A stretch of 64,000 bases of DNA from Phyto melanocephala (lineage: Eukaryota; Arthropoda; Insecta; Diptera; Rhinophoridae), in NCBI GenBank assembly GCA_941918925.1, contig OW799237.1:7049201-7113200 (forward strand), in the 5' to 3' direction. Below, in pieces: positions 58,091 to 64,000 of the stretch. The translations under genes and the position numbers were made by a program. How positions within the stretch are numbered: the stretch's first letter is position 1; the number at the start of each line of letters is the position of its first letter. The notes under the pieces were generated by a model. It had not been told where the DNA came from, did no database searches, and was given only the letters and a program-made list of their open reading frames with translations.

Positions 58091-59700
58091 TTTTTATTTT
58101 TTTTTTATTTTTAAGTTTTTAATTTTTTTAAATTTTTTATTTTTTAAGAATTTTAAAATTTTTGATTTTTCTAAATTTAGAATTTTAAAATTTATTAAAA
58201 TTTTTCTAAAATTTTAAAATTCCAAATTTTTTTAAAATTGTTGATTTTTTTTAATTGGTAATTGTTTTTTATTTTTTTTTTAATTTTTCAAAATATTTAA
58301 TTTTTCAAAATATTTATTTTTTCAAAACATTAAATTTTTCAAAACATTCAATTTAGCAAAATTTAAAATTTTTTCGAACTTTTTAAATTTGCTTAAAAAA
58401 CTAGCTTTTTATGAATTTCGTTTTTTGTAGTTGTTATATTCTCCAAACTTCTCATTAATAACAGTCTTTTATTTATAACGTTTGCTGTTATAAATCTTTA
58501 ATTATAATTTGTTGTATTTTCTTTTAAATAACTGTTATGAAAGTAGTGAAAACCGCTTTCAAGAATTTTTCAAGAGCTCGTTACACTTTGAGACAACCCA
58601 TTTGTTAATATTCAAACTAAAATGCTAAATAAAAAATTTTAATTAGAGAAAAACAAAGAATTATTTCACTATTTTGCAAAATTTTAATTAATAACTTACT
58701 TAAATTTTTTTCTTATCTTTTACATTTTAACTTTATAAATATATTTATTTTTTGATTATAATTTATATATAATTTATTTTATTTTATTTTAAGTGCAAAA
58801 GAAATTGACTTTTTAATTGCTTTTCAAGTGAATATAGATGAGTGTGTGTTAGTGCGAGGAGTGATTGGCTGAGTGTGTGTGTGTGTGTGTGGGGGTTATC
58901 AGTAAAATTGTGTAAAATTAAAACTGTGTCGCTACTATAGCTATAACTGATAAATAAATTTTTATTTATTTTTAACAATTTACTGCAAATAATAATAAAA
59001 AAATTAAAAACAAATATTTTTTAACTGCAAAATATTATAGAGAATTAAAAAATTTTGTATTAGAGGAAATATTTGCAAGCAAAACTGATTGATTGATTGA
59101 TTGATTGATTGATGAATTTAATAGAAGATAGCGAACATAATTTCATTATTTTTTTTTCAATAAAATAAACAAAATGATAGTTGTTTTAATTGGCTTTTAG
59201 TGGTTTTTATTAACAAAGTGTACGAAAATGGTATTCGTATATTTGTTTTATACATGTAATTACCATCTATAAACAAAAATGATAATGAGCAAAAAATCAT
59301 TAGAGTGAACCAGCAATGTAACAATTTCTTTTTTTACTAGTTTATTTTTTAATTTTTTTATAAACTTCATAATTTGCATGCTTTTGGAGAACAGAAATTA
59401 AAGGTTTTTGTGTCCTTCAAGTGTTGTTTTTACTGTTTTTCGTTGTTTATTCTTTTGTTTCGAAATTTTATTAAGAAAAATAATTTACAGTTCTCAAACG
59501 ATAGAAAGTTTTGTTTAGCACAATAAAGTTTCTGTCATTTGTGAGGCTTCTCTTTATTACTTTCTGTATGGTCGACTTTTAAAACCACTTTTAAGTTTGA
59601 AAATTTTAATATTTGTGGCTTCCAAAAATTAAATTATAAAAATTTGTCAATCTGGACAACCTTAAGAGATCAAAAAATATTCCAGTAATTTTTGGTAAAT
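58091..59700. other. No gene seen; (TG)n at 58873-58891 and (GATT)n at 59086-59113
   Basis: An A/T-rich region with two microsatellites. The 64-codon minus frame across the TG run (His-Thr repeats) is a by-product of that repeat. Confidence 0.6.
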
Positions 59701-62700
59701 CTAAAGCTTTTTTTCAAAAGCTTAAACTTGTTTATTAATTAAATCTGCATTTCGAAACGATATTTAAAAAAAAATACTTTTTATTTTTTTTTTAAATATT
59801 TGGTTTTAAGTATTTGTGCTTAAAACTCTTCTTGGTTTAGACCTTTTCTGAAAGAAAAATAATTTTAAAATATTTTTTACTGCAAAAGCTCTTTTTGTCA
59901 AAATTGTTTTCTTAAAAAAGTGATTGGCTGCTCTAAAATAAAACTTTTAGCTAAACAAAAGAGAGCTGGAGTTTTTCTTTAAAAAAATTTTATTTTACTA
60001 GAAATTTCTTTAAAAGTTGTGTTTTAAACGTGCTACTCATTTTGTGAATATTAAAAATATTAAGTGTTAAAATTTTTCTTTGAAAAGCTTATATTTTACT
60101 AAAACCAGTAAAAACTAATATTTTATACTCTCTTTACTTATTTTATTAAAAATTATGTGAGGAGAATTCAAATGTTGTCTTCATAAAAATTGCTCGCTTA
60201 AAGGATAATTCGCGTTGTAAAAAGTTTTTTGTCTAATGAAATTAAGAGGATAAAATTTTAAGATTTTAAAAGAGCATTAATTTTTGAAAAAAAACTTGAG
60301 AACTATTTTTCCCAAGAAGCTTTTGTGTTGCTCATCATTATAAATTTCACTAAGTTCAGTCTAAACTGAATTCTCCAGAACCCTTATGTAGTCTTTGCTT
60401 TTTGAGTTGTATTTTAAGCCTGGTACTCTGTTTCAAAAGATCTTAATTATTGGACACAAAGAAAATCAAGCAATCAAAAAAATTTAGTAACTTTTGCTTT
60501 GAATTTCTTACGAATTAATCGCTGTTCAAATTTGTTCATACGAAATAAAATGTTGCTTGAATGTTTATAGAGACATTTCATGTACTTTTTACATTTTTAA
60601 CAGATCACAACTAAGGCAACATTATTCCATAATTATTTCATACGAATTTATAGTTTGACAGCAGTTCGTATGGATTATTAAACAGACTACCAGGCTTTAT
60701 TATGTTTTCACAATTCTGAATATTTTTTTGTTAAAAAGCTTTCCTCTTACACAATTTTTTTTCAATGGCGTAGAGAAATAGAGGAATGTCTTGTTTTGTT
60801 GGCTTTCGTCAAAGCTTATTATTCCGAAATCTGTTCTTCTAAAAAAAGCTCTTTGCTTAAACGTTTTTTTTAAATTACTATAATTTTTAAAAAAACCTCA
60901 CGCTTTCCTTTTACTTAAAAATTTTATTTTCATTATTAAAAAGCTTTGTTGTAATTATTTTTGTTTATTATTTTCTTATGACAAAAATTCGTTAAAAGCT
61001 CATTCATCGTAAGTTTACTTAAAGTGTTAAGTTTAAAAACACACTTTTTTGAATTATTTAAGCTTTCCTTTTATCAAAATGTAAAGGTTTAAAACAAGAG
61101 TTTTCTATAAAACACTTTTATTCTAAACTCAATTAAAACTTGTTTGAATTTTTTAAGGTTTCCTTTTATTAAACTGGTTTCTAAAGGTTTTAACCCAGGG
61201 ATTTTTTTTATAAAACACTCTTGTTCTAAACTCAATTCTGAATTTATTTAAAAATTTTCTTACAAAATATTTATTAATTTTTTGCATCTTTTGTTAGCTT
61301 TTTTAAAATCTGGATCCAAAAATAATTTTTAAAGCTATTTTTGGTTTTTTTTTTTTTAAATAATTTTTTTTCTTCTTATGACGAACAATTGTTATTAACT
61401 TTTAAGGAGAATATAAAAAAATGCTCCAGACATTAATTTATATAAAAAGCTTTATGCGAAACTTTTTTATTTAACTTTTAAAAGTTTATCAACAAAATTG
61501 CTGTTAATCTGGTGATCAGATTTCTAAAGTCAGTTTTGAAACATGTATGAAATTAAGAACAAAATCTATGAGAGAAAAAAAAAGCTTAAAAGTTAAGTAA
61601 GCTTTCTATAATTTTATATAAAACATTTTAATTTTTGATTTTTAAGCTTTTTCTGCCCAAAAAAAAAAAAAAATTAAATATAAAACTGTGTTGTTTTCCA
61701 ATTGTAGATGTTCCAGGTATGTATATACTAATTTTCTAAAATTGTTTGGAAAAGCTTTGTTGAAAACTCTTTAAAATAAACGCTTAAAAGTTAAGCTTTA
61801 AAATGTTAATTAATTTATAAATTAATTTAATTTTTTTAATTAAATTTTTTAAAATTCTTATTAATTCATAAATTAATTTAAATAGTTTTTTTTTATATTA
61901 AAATTTTGCCGGCACAGAAATCTTTGTTATTTTTAAATAAAATTTAATTTTTATTGAACAAAATCTTGTTTTTAGGAAAATCTTGCTTGAAAATCAAATT
62001 TGCCTAAATGACTTGTTTTTCTTTTAGTAATAAAATTAATATATTTCTAATCATAACGAACCTTTTTTATCCTTTAACATTTTATATACTCTCTAATCAA
62101 CTCGCCTAAACAATTTTAATGGTTGTGTTTTTAAATGTGATTTTTCATTATTTTTTTATTTGGTAATTGTAAATTCCCTTAATAATAAAATATGAAAATA
62201 GCAATAAACTTTTTTGTTTTGATAACAATAAAACGAAACAATTGAATAACTCATAAAGAACCCAAAGAAAACAACTGCCTTTTTGTGAATATTTTTTAAT
62301 AAAAAAATAACATTGAATTGTATCAGTGGCTCTGGATGTTGCTTTTAATAATTCAAACTAAACAAAAAGAAAAATTATAGAGAAATTTAAATAAAGTTGT
62401 TTAACAGAAACTGAAGCTTTAAAATATATTTTTCAATTTGTTTATTAAAGACAACATCATCTGACATAATTGAAGGCTATTTTAAAGGCAGTATAAAATT
62501 TTTTTCTCTAACAAAAAGCTTGTTTAGATATTTTCATATTTTTGCCTCCTAAGAAGGAAATAAACAATTACTCTACCAAAAATTCTGTATTTTTTAAACT
62601 TATAATCTAATCTTTAAATTTTTTTTAACTCTCTTATTCTATTTTGATATTTTTTTACGTACATTTAAATTAAAAAAAATTAAGCTGGCTTTAGTGTTTC

Positions 62701-63960
62701 ATTTGGCATATCCTTACAAAAAATAAATGTATTTTAACTGTTTCTCTTTTTTTTGTTTTACTAAGGTTTTTGTGTTCTCAATATTTGTGGTCTAACCGTA
62801 TTGTTACATCTAATAAAATGTTGCTAAAACATTGAAACTAACATAGAGATAATTGTTATATAATGTTTAATATAAATTTAATTTTCATTTGTTTTTTCCT
62901 TTTTGTTCATCTTACCAAAAATATATTTAAATTATTTTTGTTTTTTTTATTGGGCTACTGAATATATTATGAGCGTTTAGCTCTACTTTAAAAGCTTTCA
63001 GGTGCGACAAAAATATCTTATTTTCAAAAAATCCTTATATTTCCTTAATCTACTACAATGTCTAAAACTATTAATATAAAATTTAATTATTTCAAACAAA
63101 TATTTAATGTTCCCAAAAAAGCTTCTCGAAAAGCTTTTTTTTTCTTATTATTTTAAACAGATATTAAGACTTAAGCTTTATACTTTTTTTGCTTTAAATA
63201 TTTATGTTTAAAGGAAAAAGCTTAAAATATTGTTTAAAATAAAAAGCTTTTTTGTTAATCTGTTAGTGGTTTTTTATTTTATATTAAAAAAGGTTGTTTT
63301 AATATTAAATTAATAAAAATTTGTTAATGAGTTTTCTCTTACAAACTACAAACGAACTTATAGCTTTAATAGCTTACAAAATGTGAACGAGTGAGTCTAA
63401 CCTATCCACTGCCTCAACATATTAAGCTTTATTTCTAAAAGCTAGCAAGTCATTTAGCAAAATTTAAAAATATCAGTTAATTATTAAGTTTTCTTTACAA
63501 AGTTTTGGATTGTCGCTGAGTATTTAAGTTAAAGAGTTTTATGCTTTATAAAATATAAAAATTTATAAGAAAAACAGTTGGAAGATAAAGATTTTAAATT
63601 TTTATTATATAAATACGTCGAGCTTGATAAAAAACCTAAACAAATATTTATTTATTTTTTTTTTCTATTAAGAGCTTTCTACTATCAACTCTTTTGGGTC
63701 GATTATGGATATAAACCGAACTTCACTTGCGATGATATTTGGCAACTACAATTTCTCGGTTGTTAAATTTTCATATGAAATTGACAACTGTCAGTTGCCG
63801 GTCGACATCTATAATGCCTTTTGTGGCAACTGACAATGAAACTGATGTTTGGTTGCTATCCATTATGGACCCATTAATGATGTTTCTGCGCTTTAGCATA
63901 ATAAAGTAATAAACTTTTTGGAAAAACTTTAAGGTAACTTTAAAAAGCCTTGTAAGCTTT
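59701..63960. other. Gene-free stretch enriched in AAGCTT
   Basis: By eye about twenty AAGCTT sites, usually as AAAAGCTT or AAGCTTTT, in 4.3 kb. In DNA of this base composition one to two would be expected. No coding exon is visible. It might be a decayed repeat or a regulatory or intronic region. Confidence 0.6.
63789..63835. repeat. Short inverted repeat TGTCAGTTGCC...GGCAACTGACA
   Basis: Eleven-base perfect arms (63789-63799 and 63825-63835) with a 25-base loop. The left arm overlaps a smaller palindrome, CAACTGTCAGTTG. Surrounding bases (63690-63890) are less A/T-rich; possibly part of an unrecognised element. Confidence 0.6.
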
Positions 63961-64000
63961 CAAATATTTAAAAGCACATCTATGTGCTTAGAATTATTAA

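Noticed and set aside
58784..58978. His/Thr-repeat peptide
   Set aside because: Translation of a (TG)n microsatellite.

Overview
This window looks like AT-rich, intron- and transposon-laden nuclear DNA of a higher fly (Brachycera, probably a calyptrate such as a blowfly or house-fly relative). The evidence is one recognisable insect gene split by a short intron with GT/AG borders, and a dense population of Tc1/mariner, hAT, Helitron, non-LTR and MITE-type elements. There are no bacterial-style operons, CRISPR arrays or complete tRNA/rRNA genes. The organism call is inference.

Only one gene is well supported: a P-protein (OCA2/pink-eyed dilution; fly hoepel-like) transporter on the minus strand. 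It has exon 1 at 40805-40689, a 164-base intron, exon 2 at 40524-38359 and a poly(A) signal near 38301. The model gives 760 residues with a 12-TM-type ArsB/NhaD (IT superfamily) layout. A second likely gene is represented by a single internal coding exon, 9171-8926 on the minus strand: 82 codons, phase 0 at both ends, consensus acceptor and donor. It encodes part of a multi-pass membrane protein I cannot name. A very weak third candidate is a Cys-containing exon at 277-105.

Region by region: 0-5 kb holds a decayed RNase H piece of a non-LTR retrotransposon. 5-8.5 kb holds a Helitron with a ~121-bp minisatellite, a hAT element with a perfect 8-bp target duplication and a tRNA-derived SINE. 11-19.9 kb holds a Tigger/pogo fragment, four small MITEs, three DD41D mariner copies (one rearranged into a foldback) and a Tc1-like fragment. 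22-23.5 kb is a ~41-bp satellite with higher-order repetition. 24-30.6 kb contains Helitron ends, a MITE, and a mariner split by a 1.39-kb element with CACAGTG termini and a 5-bp target duplication. 31-38 kb holds mariner, Tc1 and non-LTR remnants and members of a dispersed family whose 5' end forms a perfect hairpin. 38-41 kb is the P-protein gene. 41-52 kb returns to mobile DNA, including two larger inverted-repeat elements. 52-64 kb is gene-free, extremely A/T-rich sequence with a local inverted duplication near 57.5-58 kb and a stretch loaded with AAGCTT near 59.7-63.9 kb.

The genes do not form a pathway. The main biological story is a single transporter gene embedded in layered, partly nested transposon insertions. 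Several insertions can be ordered in time because one element interrupts another.
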